DNA of 64,000 nucleotides from Punica granatum (Eukaryota; Streptophyta; Magnoliopsida; Myrtales; Lythraceae), in assembly GCF_007655135.1 (NCBI RefSeq), contig NC_045128.1, positions 26,940,811-27,004,810 of the forward strand, read 5' to 3'. The notes beneath the pieces are model-generated. The model made no database searches. It was not told the DNA's origin and saw only the letters and a program-made list of their open reading frames with translations. Positions 32,906-47,272 of this stretch are shown in pieces. Each line of letters opens with the position of its first letter. Within the stretch, counting starts at the first letter, position 1. Position numbers and translations under genes: made by a program.

Positions 32906-35900
32906 AATAAATCAAAGTTCTATATACATAGAAACATATAAAATATATAGAAACCTAAAAAATAACGTAGTTAATATTTTATATATATATATATATGTCT
33001 TCAAATATATACATATACAGTTAAGGAAATATATATATATATATATAAATTATACATATAAAAACAAACGTCAAATATGTATTATAAATATTAGGAAAAT
33101 CGATCTTTTTTTTATAAATATTGAAATACTTAATTATGTTTTTTATGAATATAATATATAAGTCTAATATATATTCATTAAAGGAAAGTGATGTTTTCCT
33201 CCATCAACAACTTCCTATTTTCTATTTTCATTCGATAATAAAATTTCAGTTCATTTATATATTCTGCATAAATTTTCATGAGTCGTGGGATTTTCTCATT
33301 CGGTTCGTCAAAACTATAATTATTTTTTCTGTCTTTTCTCTCCATTGTTTTTATTATTATTTTGCATAAGAATTCCCATTCTTTATTTATTTATTGATAT
33401 AGCATAGTAAATTATGAGTTGTTATTGTTCCGTTCAATCATCTATAGCAATAAGTATTTTCTCTATTTGTTATATTTCAATTTCGTATGAGAATTCTACT
33501 TTTATTGATTATCTATCTATCTATTTATTTATTTATTTATTATTTACCAGTTATAACATAGTAGATTTGAGGTGCTACAGTCGTATATGACATTGGATGA
33601 ACAGAAAGAACTAAATTGGTTATATAGATTTAGACAAAATGATTGTAATTAATGGAAACTAGATGATAAAGAAAAACTTGATACAATAAATAACTACACA
33701 TCCATTTTCCTCTTCCTCTTTTGTTTTTTTCTCCTTCTTTTCCTCCCTCTCCCCTCACTTCCTATTTCACCATCACCTCACTTTGTTTTTATCTTTCCTT
33801 CAAAATTCTATCTAATCTGGTAAGACTAAGGTTTTTAGGGTTTTATTAAATAGTTTTAATTCATAATATCTGCATGGGTAGTGTACGGATCAGGTATCTA
33901 GGACGACTATAAAGGGAGAGTGAAGAGTTTTGTCTCATTTTCTGTTTCTAATATTGCTTATATTAAATATATTTCAATCATTACAAACCATCAGTTTAGT
34001 GTTAATTTGATCAAATTACTTACAAAAATCTACCCACTGATCTCCTTTTTCCCTTAACCATTCCCTTACTAGCGTATAAGCACACGCAATGCGGGTGATT
34101 TGTTTTTATTTTTGTTTGAGAAATTTCTCGGTTAACCAATTCCAAAAATCTTATCAATTGTTATTCATTTACATTAATTTGATCAAGATTTAAAATTTAG
34201 ATATACGGTTACAATTTAGATTAACAAACGTGTTCTTTTACAAATAAATATATAAATAAATCAAAACCAGTAATTTAAATTAATTCCAAAAAGTCCTCTA
34301 TCTCTAAAATAATAATAATTAAGACGAAAAGAATAAAATTATTGAACTAAGGGTTGAAAAAAAAGGAAGATCATAATATTTAGCTCCTTTTGCAATTTTA
34401 ATAAAATTAATTGCCTTCCAAGAGAAACTAATATCCCCATTCACATGTCCGAGACCCATGTCTATGAATGGAAATGTTCGAATGATCAACTCTGCAATTA
34501 GTTGTTATAATCAATAGGTTCCCAAATTATTCTTTTGAAAAAATTGAAACCGTTATTATTGCATAATCATGATACTTTATTTATATACAATAATAATTGA
34601 TACACATGTATATACTTGTATTCGTGCTACTCTATTTTGATAGTTGGGTAAGGGTTTGTCAAATGGAGATATTATTATTATTATTAACAATTGATTTTCT
34701 TCGTTGTTTACTCTAAAGAAAATTATATAAATTTATTACATTTATTATACAAAATTCAATGTCTAAAAAGCTCCCATTTCAAATTTTTGAACAAATAGCA
34801 TAAATAGGAAATATCGTATGGGCATTATATTATATATAGATATCGATATAAAATTTTCCCTCCTCTCACGTCTCCCCTCTTCCCAATTTTTAATTTGACT
34901 GCTTCCTTTTATCATTAAAATAATATAATTAGCAATTTAATTTATTTTTATATTAATTGATAATTATTATGTTACTTGATTAAAATTTTAATTATATTTT
35001 TTGGATAAAATAATTAAAATCACCTATTACTTGACATGACGTCACCATCTATTATATTCTAAAATCGACAATTAAATATCGATTTTCATCTATTATTCAC
35101 AAGTATTGCTGGTATCCCTAGTCTCGATTATGGCAATGAAAGAAGATGAAGAGAAAACGAAAAGGAAAAGGACAACGCACGAGAAAGATGCATGGAATTA
35201 GGCCAAAGGGAACCCCAACAGAAACTAGTCCTTCAAATTCTGCTAGTAAGAAATAAAATTTTTTTCAAACTATCATGCGATCCGGTAAAAAAAGTCATCT
35301 TATGTGTTATAAGGTAAAATTTTTTAAAATATTATATTCTATAGAGCAAATTACCCGATATCATATGGGGAGAAGGGAATGGGGCCTATAAAACATCCAA
35401 TTGTGTACAAGTAAGTCCACATCATCGGTTACGTTAGCTTTCTGTTAAGCATTCAACGAAAAAAATTAACGTCATGCTATATTGTAAAAAAATTTCAAAA
35501 TATCGTGCAATCTTGTGAAAATATCACGATATGTGATATCTGGTAAAAAAATTTAAAATGTCATGGTGTAATTAATCTTTTTTTAATTTGAGATTACCAT
35601 TCGTGTAGGATAAAAAATTTACATTACATATGTCCTTTTTTAAAAAATATAATAATATATACAATCCAAAACAAAAGGAAAGATGTAAAATATATGTAAA
35701 TGTAAATGTAATAAAAAATTACATTACATATATCCAATCTTTTTTTAAAATATAATATAATATATATAAATATATTCAATTCAAAACAAAAGTAAATATA
35801 TGTATAAAATATGTAACTGAAGAAAAACCTCAGCTGGCCAAAAAAAACAAAAAAGGGGAAAACTCAAAATTCCACACCACCTTCTTCCTTCATCATGCCC

Positions 35901-36248
35901 TGCATTAATTATTATCGACGATTAAAAACAGATCTAAAATTTTGGGGCGTAATTTCCATTTCCTCCTCCCTCCCTCCCTCCCTCCCTCGTCAAATCGAAT
36001 ATCATCTGAATTTCTTCCTCTCTGAGAAAGAAGAAGAGAGAGAGAGAGAGTCGGAGTCGCTTCTCTTTCCTCGTCGTCCGTTGCTAATCGGCCGATCTCT
36101 GACAGTGGAATGCTGAAAACCCTAGCTCTGTACCCGACTCCGAGATGCTCCTCCGATTCCAGCCCGACGGGACCACCGAGCGGCTCTGACAGTTGGGGAA
36201 TCTGAGTCCCGAGTCCGTCCGAGGGTTTTGGAGCATTGGGGTCCTGCT
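32906..36248. other. AT-rich intergenic DNA and VAC14 upstream region
   Basis: No gene recognised. It contains (TA)n runs near 32980 and 33030, a tatc/attt microsatellite at about 33510-33545, and a local repeat of taaaatatatgtaaatgtaaat type around 35690-35790. Directly before VAC14 there are pyrimidine tracts, including (TCCC)n at about 35965-35988 and (GA)n at 36035-36050. Such tracts are common in plant 5' leaders, so transcription probably starts in or near 35880-36050. Confidence 0.5.
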
Positions 36249-39200
36249 ATGGCCGACGCTCTGAACGTGATTTCCACCTCCCTGCTTCGCAATTTGTCCG
36301 ATAAGCTCTACGAGAAACGCAAGAATGCTGCTCTCGAGGTCTCTGCACTGTTTCCCTCTGCTGGAATTCCACCGATACACGCTGATTGTGGTGCTCTGAA
36401 TCCTCAATTGTGTGATGTACGTGTTTTGCAGATTGAGGGGATTGTGAGGCAGCTCGCTGCCGCTGGGGATCACGATAAGATTACGGCTGTGATCAATTTG
36501 CTCACCACGGAATTCACCTACTCTCCGCAGGCCAATCATCGGAAGGTTTGCGGATATCGATCTGCGGATCCTCAGAACCTTTTCGTTTTACTTTTAGTCT
36601 TTTCTCTGTTATCTATTAGCCCCAATTTATGAAATTTTTTGCCTTTCACTGTTCTCGGTTTGTCGAGTGGAGTGAATTATATTGATAAAGGGTTTTCCTT
36701 TGATCAGGGAGGATTGATAGGACTGGCTGCTGCGACAGTGGGCTTGAGTACTGAGGCAGCTCAGCATCTCGAGGTGAGAAATTGCAACTGTTGATACATA
36801 CAATTAAGTATTTACCCCCTTTTTTCATAGTAGTGTGGAGATGATTCTATATTAAGTACAGACTGATTTACGATTGGATAGAAATGTGCTTTTGACTTTA
36901 GTAGTAGAGTCATTAAACAAGCACTCTTGCCTACAACTTTGGCGGTATATTGTTGCGAGAAATACAGTGATGTACCACATCGAAACTGTGTCATAGACAG
37001 ATTGTATTACATTTAGTTGTTGTGATGATCGGTCGTAGGAAAGATTTCCATATTACATTGGGGCTTGCAACTGGACTTAGGGCTTCTAACTTGATCTTTC
37101 CACTGATGATGTCAGAGTTCCTCTCTTTTGGATATTGGCCTTCATGTCCTGTCCATACGATCATATATATGAACCTTTTAGCTGAAATTGGACACTAAGT
37201 AAGGGAAAGGTTCTGTTGTCGTGCCTGCAATTATCATTTGCTTTAAGTAGATGAGACTACAGAGGTTGTGTCATTTGCTTTAACTGCTTGCATATATTAC
37301 ATGATATGCGGAATAGATTGCCATTAGTATCTTGGAATGTGATTCATACAGAAACTTCGAGGTATGATGTTTCATAGTATCTGGAAACCATTTGGCATGA
37401 AAGAGCAAGCACCATCTTATCTTCACCAATCCGCATATTCTGAAGCATCTTTAAGTAATTTCTTGTCTTCTTTCTTATGTTCCTTCATTATGAAAGTGTC
37501 GTAATGTTATCTCTGTTTCCTTCTTACCAGCAAATTGTGCCACCTGTGCTTAATTCATTTTCTGACCAAGATAGCAGAGTTCGGTATTATGCATGTGAAG
37601 CTTTATATAATATTGCAAAGGTAAAAATTGACGACACTGGACTTTGATAATTTATCGTGTTATGTGTTAAAAACATATTCAGGTCTTAATGAGGTGTATT
37701 TTGCTTCTCACAGGTTGTAAGGGGGGATTTTATAATATTTTTTAATCAGATTTTTGATGCCTTGTGTAAGCTTTCCGCTGATTCAGATGCCAATGTACAA
37801 AGTGCTGCTCATTTATTAGATCGGCTTGTAAAGGTAGTGACATCTCCTCCATCATGAAGAGAAACTCCCACTTGCTTGTTATCTCAGTTTGTTGAGCGAA
37901 TTCTTAAATCTTATCCTCTAATGAAACAGGACATTGTTACCGAAAGTGATCAGTTCAGGTGAGAGATTGTTTTTGACAAGCCATGTCATAGTGATACATG
38001 TTCTGGATTTTGATGTAGTTTTGACTTCTATCTTTTCTCTTTGAAACAGCATTGAGGAATTTATACCCTTGCTGAGAGAGCGTATGAATGTCTTGAACCC
38101 ATTTGTCCGCCAATTTCTGGTTGGATGGATCACAGTATTGGACAGTGTTCCAGACATAGATATGCTGGGTTTTCTTCCAGACTTTCTTGATGGTAACTGA
38201 CTTTAAAAACTTTCGTTGGCTTTTTTTGGTTAAGATAATAGGTACACTGACTTGGATACCTCCTTTATGTAGGCTTATTTAATATGTTGAGTGACTCTAG
38301 CCATGAAATACGGCAACAAGCGGATTCTGCTCTTTCAGAGTTTCTTCAAGAGATCAAAAACTCTCCTGTAAGGCTTCTACTTTTAGTTGACTATCATGTT
38401 CCCTTGTACATATAAATCATTATAATACGGTTTGCTTGTGTTGAGCTTTCTATTTCCTATTATTTAAAGAAAGATAATATTAGCCTATTTCTGTTTCTTG
38501 CTTGAATAGTGGCATTGATATTCATTTCCTAGCACTGTATTATACTTTCTATCTTCCACTTGGCAGTTCTATTATGTTCCCAAATTTTGGTTTAAATTTG
38601 ATTTTCTGACTCAAGCAGTGCTACTCTTGAAGTCTGTAGATTATGGTCGCATGGCTGAAATTCTGGTTCAGAGAGCGGACTCTCCAGATGAATTCACGAG
38701 GTTAACAGCCATTACCTGGGTAAGTATGACAACATATGTGAACCGTGAAGAATTTTCTGACTATTAACCATCAGTGTAATCTGAGTATCAGCACTTTATT
38801 TAGTTTGGGACGGAATAAATCTCAGTTTTACTTTGTGATACGCAAACTTATTCATGGCATTCTATTTTGCAGATAAATGAATTTGTAAAACTTGGTGGGG
38901 ATCAGCTTGTTCCTTATTATGCTGATATTTTGGGAGCTATTCTGCCCTGCATATCTGATAAAGAAGAGAAAATTAGAGTTGTAAGTTGATTTGCAAGATT
39001 GTGTTGGTTCTTTCAATTCTCGCCTTATTTTTAGCATACCATTTTTGGAGCATATTATGTGTATCCATACTCCTTTTACATAAAGTGAACATATGGTAAC
39101 TCTATGGTCAAACTCATGTCTTAGGTTGCTCGTGAAACCAATGAAGAGCTTCGTGCAATCAAGGCTGATCCTGCCGAAGGTTTTGATGTCGAAGCAATCC

Positions 39201-42200
39201 TATCCATTGCAAGGAGGTATGTTGTTTCAGGACTGGAATGAAATAGAACTGGTCTTCTTGATATTGCTAGCCATGAGCATGTCTTATTGTTGATATCTAC
39301 AAAAGAGCTCAGAAAATATCTCCTTTTGGCTTTTATGCCTTTCATAGGGCTTTTGATAGCGCTATAGGATTGTGATGGATAGTTATACACCAGTGCATAA
39401 AATTCTTTACTTGGAAATTATAAGACAAGGAATTCTGTATCTGAGTGGATATGACCAGAAGTGAGTTAGGATCTTGAGAAAAGTGTTTAAGTGGATGCTC
39501 ATTTAATTTTCTTGCGATGATAAATTGCATAGACAGGGTGTTGAAATGTAGTCCCGTAACAATGTGCTCTGATGATTACTCAGGCAATTATCTAGTGAGT
39601 GGGAGGCTACTCGAATTGAAGCACTACAATGGATATCAACGCTCCTAAACAGACATCGGCCTGAGGTAAATCCAAATGGGTACATGCATGTCTGTTTTGA
39701 CTTTTTGCAAATTGTGTTATCTTAGTTCTAAGTGTGACCTTCTGTGTTGGAGTGAGAGTTGGGACTTTTCAACTTTCGAACAGTGATGTTTTACGATCTG
39801 GGCAGTGTTTTTAGATGTATTAGATGAAGCAAATTGATTATTCAGAATATTAGATGGTTAACAGATATATAAATAGTTCCCATGAGGCGGTGCAATTCAG
39901 TTATTACTACAGTTTTTTCTACCTTCTATATAAGAGGATGCATGCCATTAATTGATAGCCCTTTTGGCTCCTTGCAGTGAGCAGCTGTCTCTTGCTATGC
40001 GAATAAGTTATTTCTTTCTGCTGGCTATCTTATATTGGACCTAGTTGGGATTGAGGCATGCTGGTGATATTGAGCAAGTTAATGGAAATTCTGAAAGAAT
40101 TGTCAAATTGTTCTTAAAGATGTGGAGGTTCAGGATGGCTTAGGAGAGTTGTAGATTCTTTTGTGACGGATAATTTATTTCTTTGGCTTGCTAGGTTATT
40201 TACTTAGGTTTGCATGTACTACCTTCAATTTTCTTCCGTACACTTGCCTTTGTGTGCTTCTTTTCCTATTCTAAAGGAGCATCACATCATATACTAATAT
40301 TACAATTAAACAGGTTTTGTGTTACCTGAATGACATCTTCGATACCCTTCTAAAGGCCCTATCAGATAAATCAGATGAGGTAAATCTATTTTCTGATATC
40401 ATATATTATGTGAATATACTATCTAACTTTTTATAAAACTTTCAGTGAATGAAAAATAAAGAGGTGTCAGATTGAGCACTTCCATATGGAAACACTGGGT
40501 ATCACAACCCATGAATAATTGGTTAAATCTGTTGCTTTACATTATAGGTAGTCCTCCTTGTTCTCGAGATTCATGCATGCATTGCGAAAGATCAGCTGCA
40601 CTTCCGGCAGCTTGTTGTTTTCCTTGTGCACAATTTTCGGGTGGATAATACTCTTCTGGAGAAGTAAGTCTCATAGTTTATGTATTATTTCTTCATTCTT
40701 ACAGTTCATTCTTCTTTGCAAATTTTTATTCATGGTCTTTCTTTTATCTTATGCAGTTTGTGCAGATAGCTTTTATATCAACACTATCTGAATTGGAACT
40801 CATTTTTTCACTTTTTCCCCCACCAGGCGTGGTGCTCTGATAATTCGCAGGCTTTGTGTTCTCTTAGATGCTGAAAGAGTCTACCGCGAACTCTCCATGA
40901 TACTGGAAGGAGAAGCAGACTTGGATTTTGCATCTACAATGGTTCAGGTTTTTGACTGTTATTTGTAGCAGACTCCCTCTTCCTCTCTCTGTCGCACTTG
41001 CGCGCTCGTCCACCCATAATTCAGTGATATTGGCATCTGATTTGAAATTTATGGAGCTACTTACTTTCACCTCTCCTTTGCAGGCTTTAAATCTCATATT
41101 GCTTACTTCGTCAGAGTTAGCCGGACTGCGTGACCTGTTGAAACAATCACTGACCAATGCCACTGGGAAAGACTTATTTGTATCTTTGTATGCTTCGTGG
41201 TGCCACTCGCCCATGGCAATCATAAGTCTTTGCTTATTGGCTCAGGTCAGGACACTTCACCCCTTGCCAATTTTCTCACATCTATGATCATCATTGTCTT
41301 GTCAACATAGTCCTCTTACCAGTTTAAAAAACTTGACTTGTTGCATCCTTCTGTTTGATATCACAAACTACACGGGAGTATGGGTTATTCCATCTCCCGT
41401 CAGAGCTTTATACCAGCTTTTTTGGGAGTTTTGCTATAAGATGCAGGAATTATGTTCCAGAAATGGTATAGAATTGTCTCGCTCATAATAAGAATAAGAA
41501 GAATAAGAATGCAAAAGAGTTAAAAAGAAGAGAAATCGAAATCTGAAAATGGAGACCAAATTAAGAATTCATTTCCCATGGCAAAGAAGCAACACCTGTT
41601 AACAATATATAAAATTCCTGATCCATCTAGGTTGTATGCTTGTGAAAATCAGTTGTTCTCTTGATAGTTGAATCAATAGGTTCATTGTTCTATGATTACC
41701 GTATTCTCAATAACCAATATGCTCGTAAGAGGAAAATAGTGAATTGCTAGATTTGGTGAATTGCTAGATTTGATTCCTTTACCTTTTTCCCAAGGGTCAT
41801 CTTTTTATATGTGAATTCTGCCAAGCCCTTGCTTATGGGATACTTTTAAATGTTGCACATGTCTGCAATTAGTGATCTCCTCTTTGTTGCTTGATAGGCT
41901 TATCAGCATGCAAGTGCTGTGATTCGCTCACTTGGTGAAGAAGACATCAATGTCAAATTTTTAGTTCAGCTGGATAAATTAATTCGGCTGCTGGAGACAC
42001 CAATATTTGCTTATCTTAGGTTGCAGGTTAGACAATGAAGAGTGGCATCCTATCTTGTTTCTCAATTTTCTTTAATCTACTGTGATGATCTTATGGTCGG
42101 ATCTAGACACGTAGTAACATATGGGTATTGCAGAGAATACTTGTCTTTCATTTGATAGTCTCTGTTGTTCTTTGTTCATCCTACATTTTAATAATTGTCA

Positions 42201-43294
42201 ATTGATTGGATTGTTAATAGGCTTTCCATGATATTGTTCACAGAGAAGAAAGATTGGGAGTTGCCTTGCCAAAAAACAAAAACAGAAAAAAGAAAATACC
42301 TAACGCCCAACAGGTGTATTGTTGAAATGAAGTTGAAAAGACATAATACCTGGTGGTTCAATGATTTCAGATATATCCGTTGGAAATAAATTCCCATTTT
42401 TGCTTAAGAGAAATTGTTCCCGTCTTGTTTCATTAAAAACTACAGGTATGCTGGCAAAGGCAATAAGAATGCTTTGACCTTTTTGTTACAATGGCTTCTT
42501 TGCTTAACCAACCTTTACTTTACCTGGCAGCTTTTCTGCCTATCGGAATAAGTAGCCAGCAAACTTACTGCCTGCATTCATGAACATGGGCATCCGCCTT
42601 AATTGTTTTCAGGGATTTTACCATTTTTGACGGTTACAGGTGTTTGAGATGTTATGAAGTCAGCAACAATAAATAATTAGCATAGTAAGATGTTCTGTTT
42701 TCACTGCAGCTACTTGATCCTGGAAGATACACATGGTTGCTAAAGGTTTTGTATGGGCTCCTAATGCTGCTTCCACAGGTAAATATGATATATGTCCAAC
42801 CCTATTGTCTCCAGATGATGATTTGTTTAAATAGGAGGATGAGCAGTTTGCATGAATAGCTCAATGTTGTTACCTAATTTGCTACAACCCCCGTAATTCT
42901 GCTTTTTTGATTTCGGATCAGAGATCCAGAAACCCTGGCACCATTCTTCTTTTAAGACGAGGATGAAAAGCTGAGGAGAACGAATATAAAATTCAAAAAG
43001 AACAAAAGAGACCAGAATAGGACCATCCCGATCTAATTGTCTTTTATTAATTTATATTTGCGAATTCTGGAAAATATTTTTAGAGCAAATGGGGGTCCAG
43101 TAGGCTTGTAGATTTTACAGCTGGAAAGAACAGAAGTTATTAGCAGTTGTTTCCATGTTAGAATGTATATTATTTCTCGATTCAAATTATCGATGTTAAA
43201 TAGAGGTCTTTGGTATTGAGTTATTTCCTCTAAATGTTGTTTGCCACATACATTTTCATATATATATATATATTTTGGGTAAGTTACGTTTTCA

Positions 43295-43329
<35 letters not shown>

Positions 43330-45041
43330 GCACATATTATAATATATGAAAGAGCAAGTTGTATTAGTGATCCAAAACGAATGCGATATTAACTACCAAA
43401 CTAAGTAGGCCTAATTCCACCATACGATGTTCTGAGACGAGTACTCTACTGACTGCCCGACGTAGTTACTTATGGGACCTATTGAAGTACATGAAACTAC
43501 ATCGCAGAAAATTTTTCTTGGCTGGAAAATAAGTGCCATCCTTCTTCCAACTTGCACTCACACTGCTTATTTTGCTGATCTTATGTTAAACCAAATGTTA
43601 TCTGTATCATTTACAAATAAAGAAATATTTAGATCAACTGATCGTATTCAGATCAAATGATTTTTGCTCTGATAGCTGAAGGAATTTCATTCCTTTGGGT
43701 GAACATTGTTGATGGCATTTTTTGTTGCATCTTTAATCTAGTAAAGGACGAAAATTAATCGTTATATTCTGGAGTTACCCATAACATTCTTGATGGTATG
43801 CCACATTTAGTCTAATATGTTCTTTGATTTCTGTTATAATTCTGCCAATTAAAGATCCATGAACAAGTATGGCTGGTCAAGGTGTATTCTGTTTGTGAAA
43901 ACCTTCATATGTGTTGGTTCTCATCCTGCTGTCTCCTCTTGTTTCCTCTTTTTTTACTGTTTGCAGCAAAGTGCTGCCTTTAAGATACTTAGAACACGAT
44001 TGAAGACCGTCCCTCCATACTCCTTTAGTGGGGAGCAAATTAGAAGAACATCTTCAGGGACTCCCTACTCTCAACGACTCCAGCACATGCCAAGCGGATC
44101 ACAGATCATGGTGGATGGTGACTTGGGACAAGACAGCAGCGGGAGCTTGCACAACGGAATCAACTTTGCTGCAAGGCTCCAGCAGTTTGAGCAAATGCAG
44201 CGACAGCATCGCTTGCATGCGAAGTTACAGTCTCAGAAGCATCGCAATAATCCCACTTCATCAAAGGTTTGTCAAGCTTATTTCTGGTTTCCTAGCCTTA
44301 TTTACTCGATTGAGCGGCAGCAGTGGTCTGCCATATTCTGAATGAAATATTGGGATAGGGTTCAGAAGAAATTGAACACTTAGTGTGTTCAGGTGCTTTT
44401 CTGGGGAAATTAGATATGCGATGGGACTAGTAGGTAATGAATCCATCTCACAAACAGGTCCTGTGTTACCAATGCCCGAAGAGGATTAAAAATCCCTTGA
44501 ACATTCGGATCAGACTACACTTTCAAAACAAAAACAGCTTGTACTCGACCTTTTTTAATACTTTCCCCCGTTTTTTTGCATTTTTTTTTAGTGATTGATA
44601 ATTTGCATCCATACAACGTTGGACTGAATCTGCCCCGGACGGGTTGACCTCTGCCCTAGACATGTTGCTTGAGGCAGATTGTCAGGCCTTCGCTAGTGCA
44701 AAGAATTGCGATAAGGAGGGAAAAGAAAATAAAGAGAATAATTTGCATTCTTACATCTGGTCGTTTGCTAGAATATATTTATAGCACATCCTGGTACTTG
44801 CATAGATATCCTATCTGAAACGGCTAGTTAGATTAATGTGATCTATGCGCACTCATTGGCTTCTCTAAGGGATGATGATTGTTTCGTTCAGTGTGTAGTA
44901 TTGTTTTCTCGTGTAAAGAGCCACTCGTTTGTCTTTATGGAGCAGGAGCAGCAAAAATCTGAAGAGCAACCTTCAGCGTCCGACATCAGCAGGCCTCCTT
45001 CAAGAACATCAAGGAGAGGCCCTGGTCAGCTACAGTTGTGA
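36249..45041 (+). CDS. VAC14: VAC14 homologue, PtdIns(3,5)P2 regulatory scaffold (20 exons)
   Basis: HEAT-repeat scaffold that binds the Fab1/PIKfyve kinase and Fig4-type phosphatase on endosomal/vacuolar membranes and controls PtdIns(3,5)P2. Exons: 36249-36338, 36432-36545, 36708-36773, 37531-37620, 37714-37833, 37930-37958, 38050-38192, 38273-38367, 38633-38719, 38873-38980, 39125-39216, 39584-39665, 40314-40379, 40548-40663, 40827-40947, 41084-41245, 41898-42026, 42710-42778, 43967-44266, 44946-45041. All phases join, giving 724 residues, close to the length expected in plants. The N-terminus reads ...[20 protein letters not shown] repeats fill most of the protein ([37 protein letters not shown]). 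The Fig4-binding region is about residues 474-605 ([25 protein letters not shown]). The C-terminus is [17 protein letters not shown]. An in-frame ATG 21 bases upstream (36228) is less likely. The exon 20 acceptor has alternative AGs three bases apart. Confidence 0.95.
43255..43330. repeat. (TA)n microsatellites in VAC14 intron 18
   Basis: Two TA runs (about 43258-43273 and 43296-43330) flank the string ttttgggtaagttacgttttca. They lie in the 1.2-kb intron between exons 18 and 19. Confidence 0.85.
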
Positions 45042-45843
45042 TTCAGGTCCCCCTACCCACTATGTAGCAGTGGCCACACACGATCTCGAGGCGGTGAGAG
45101 ATCTTTCATATAATCTGTAAAATTGTATATCTCTTAGTAGAATCATCTTCTTTTTACAATGAACAAAAGTTGGAGGTGTTGGGATAATTGGTGGAAGTTG
45201 GGGTTTTGATTTTTCTTTTTTTCTTTTTTTTTCCTTTTAATTTTTAGATTAAAAGATGTCTTTTACGTAGAAAGAAAGTCCCTCTTCCTAAAAGCAGAGA
45301 CACACAGACAGAATATGCCCTGGATACCATGTGGTTGTGTTATTTTTTCAATTAAAAGCCACATGGTGATGGTGGGAATGGTGGAGGAAACAGGAGATGA
45401 TATATCCACATATATATCATATAAAATAAAATATATTAGGGGGAAGACACAGTTATATATGGTTCTTTTGTTCATCTGTTGCTGCATTCTCCTCTTATGA
45501 AAAAAGAAAAGAAAATTTTATTTATTTGGACATTGTTTTCCTGACTGATATGTCGATGTTCATTTCCGTGTGATGGCATGTTTCGTATTGCATCCGATAA
45601 AAAGCAGATAGTTGGCGTGAAGGACCTAAAGGTAGATAGATGTCGACCAGCGATCCAGATATGATGTTTATATTGGTATACGTTTATTTTCAATATAATG
45701 GCATAGGCGACATAGCTTGTCAGCACGATGAACGCCCACTATGCTCTGACTGCTACATCAATAAGCCCACGCAAGGCTTTGACGGAGCATTGATGCTTAA
45801 GTAGGCGCCGTCCAAAGCCGGCATGAACGGCCGTTGCCACTTT
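45042..45843. other. VAC14 3' flank
   Basis: The first few hundred bases are probably 3' untranslated region; no single polyadenylation signal stands out. No other gene is seen before the Mutator-like element. Confidence 0.5.
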
Positions 45844-45852
45844 AGCCCCACT

Positions 45853-46530
45853 GGGGAAATTACTCAATAGTTTTAAAATGTTTTACCAATGTTAAATTTT
45901 GATACAAAACTAAAAAATTGTAACAGTCAACGACAAATCATTTCTATTTTGTAGCAATATTGTACAAACTGTTAATTTAAACATCCCGATGTTAAGCTCT
46001 GTTGACGTGGCTAGCTGGCTACCTGTCTAAGTTGCTACCCTAAAAGTTCCCTATACTGTTAACCTTACCTCGAAATTTTAGTTATCGAGGAACCTCCGAC
46101 CTGGATTACCTTGTGTCTTCATCGCTGCAACCTCTCGACAATGGCACAATGGGAGCATTGCATGCGGAGACTCCATTAGCACACTCGCGTGGAACTGGAG
46201 CAGTATAGGATGACGGAGAAGAGAAAAGGAGCGTGAATAGTCTCATATATGATATTTACGGTTCGATTTGGGACTTAGGGCTAAGTTCTTTAAGACAAAC
46301 GGAAGAAAAGAAAAGGAAATAAATTCTTGCCATCCAAGGCCAAGACGTCGTAACATGGACAGGTAGGCAGCCGCGTCAACAGGACTAAACGGCGAAGTTT
46401 CTAAATTGACGGTTTGTACATAATTGTTACTAAATTAAAATGTTGTGTAGTTGATTGTTATAATTTTTTATATTTGTACCAAAGTGTTCCATCAGTAAAA
46501 CATTTTGTATCAAATGAGTAATTTCCCCCC
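45853..46530. mobile_element. Mutator-like non-autonomous element with 9-bp target duplication
   Basis: A 678-bp element with terminal inverted repeats of about 180 bases: the left begins ggggaaattactcaatagtt and the right, read on the minus strand, begins ggggggaaattactcatttg. Both arms end near gttgacg(t/c)ggct. The 9-mer agccccact lies immediately outside both ends (45844-45852 and 46531-46539), the target-duplication length expected of Mutator elements. The 300-bp core has no transposase and no recognised captured gene. Confidence 0.88.
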
Positions 46531-46539
46531 AGCCCCACT

Positions 46540-47272
46540 AATGGCTCCTAGTTGAAGACCTCATGTGCTTGGAAGAAGATGCAACTCAATTGATGCCTTT
46601 TATTAAGAAAATCAGGCTGTAAAATCAGAGAGAAGCCTATAGAAATAGTAACCATCACAGACCATGGATAGCGCACGTAGTTGCTCTACAAGAATCTGGT
46701 GGTTTCAGCAAATATTCGGCTGGGTGAAATTAGTAAATAGATGTTTTCGTGATAATACGAGAAAAACAAATAATCAGATCCCCATTGTTCCGGTTGAATG
46801 GTTGGCTCGATTTTCAGCATCTCGCATAACACTCACGAGCAAGGATAATGCAAGAACCGCACCAATCCATCGAGTATAAACTTGAGTCTAGACTTCCAAG
46901 CATACTCGATGGAGTCAACTTCGATTTACTTCCTTTTGACAGACTCAGTTCCGCGTACGACTCTCGAGACAAACTCCAGCACAGTTGAAGCTCGAGGAAC
47001 CAGGTACACATGAGATAAGAGCCAATCTTAGTATACAAGCAACTTTTGCCATACACCGTCTGCATATTCAAAATCTATCTGCAGACACCATTACAGTTAC
47101 ATTACATTTATCTACAACAGAGTGACGTGGAGTTCCTCGCACATACAACAAACGACGAAGAGACTTCACAACCCTCACCAGCACGAGCCAAGACCAACCT
47201 TACATCATTACGCAAACCATAGCCAATGAACTCTCCAAACTAGTAACTGCAGAGCTATATCGGATTCTCTAT
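46540..47272. other. 3' flank of the ankyrin gene
   Basis: No gene seen. The part next to 47272 is probably 3' untranslated region of the minus-strand ankyrin gene. Confidence 0.5.

Noticed and set aside
36084..36539. 151-codon minus-strand frame
   Set aside because: Antisense shadow of VAC14 exons 1-2 and the 5' leader.
42188..42397. Opposed short frames on both strands
   Set aside because: They lie inside VAC14 intron 17 and have no recognisable similarity.
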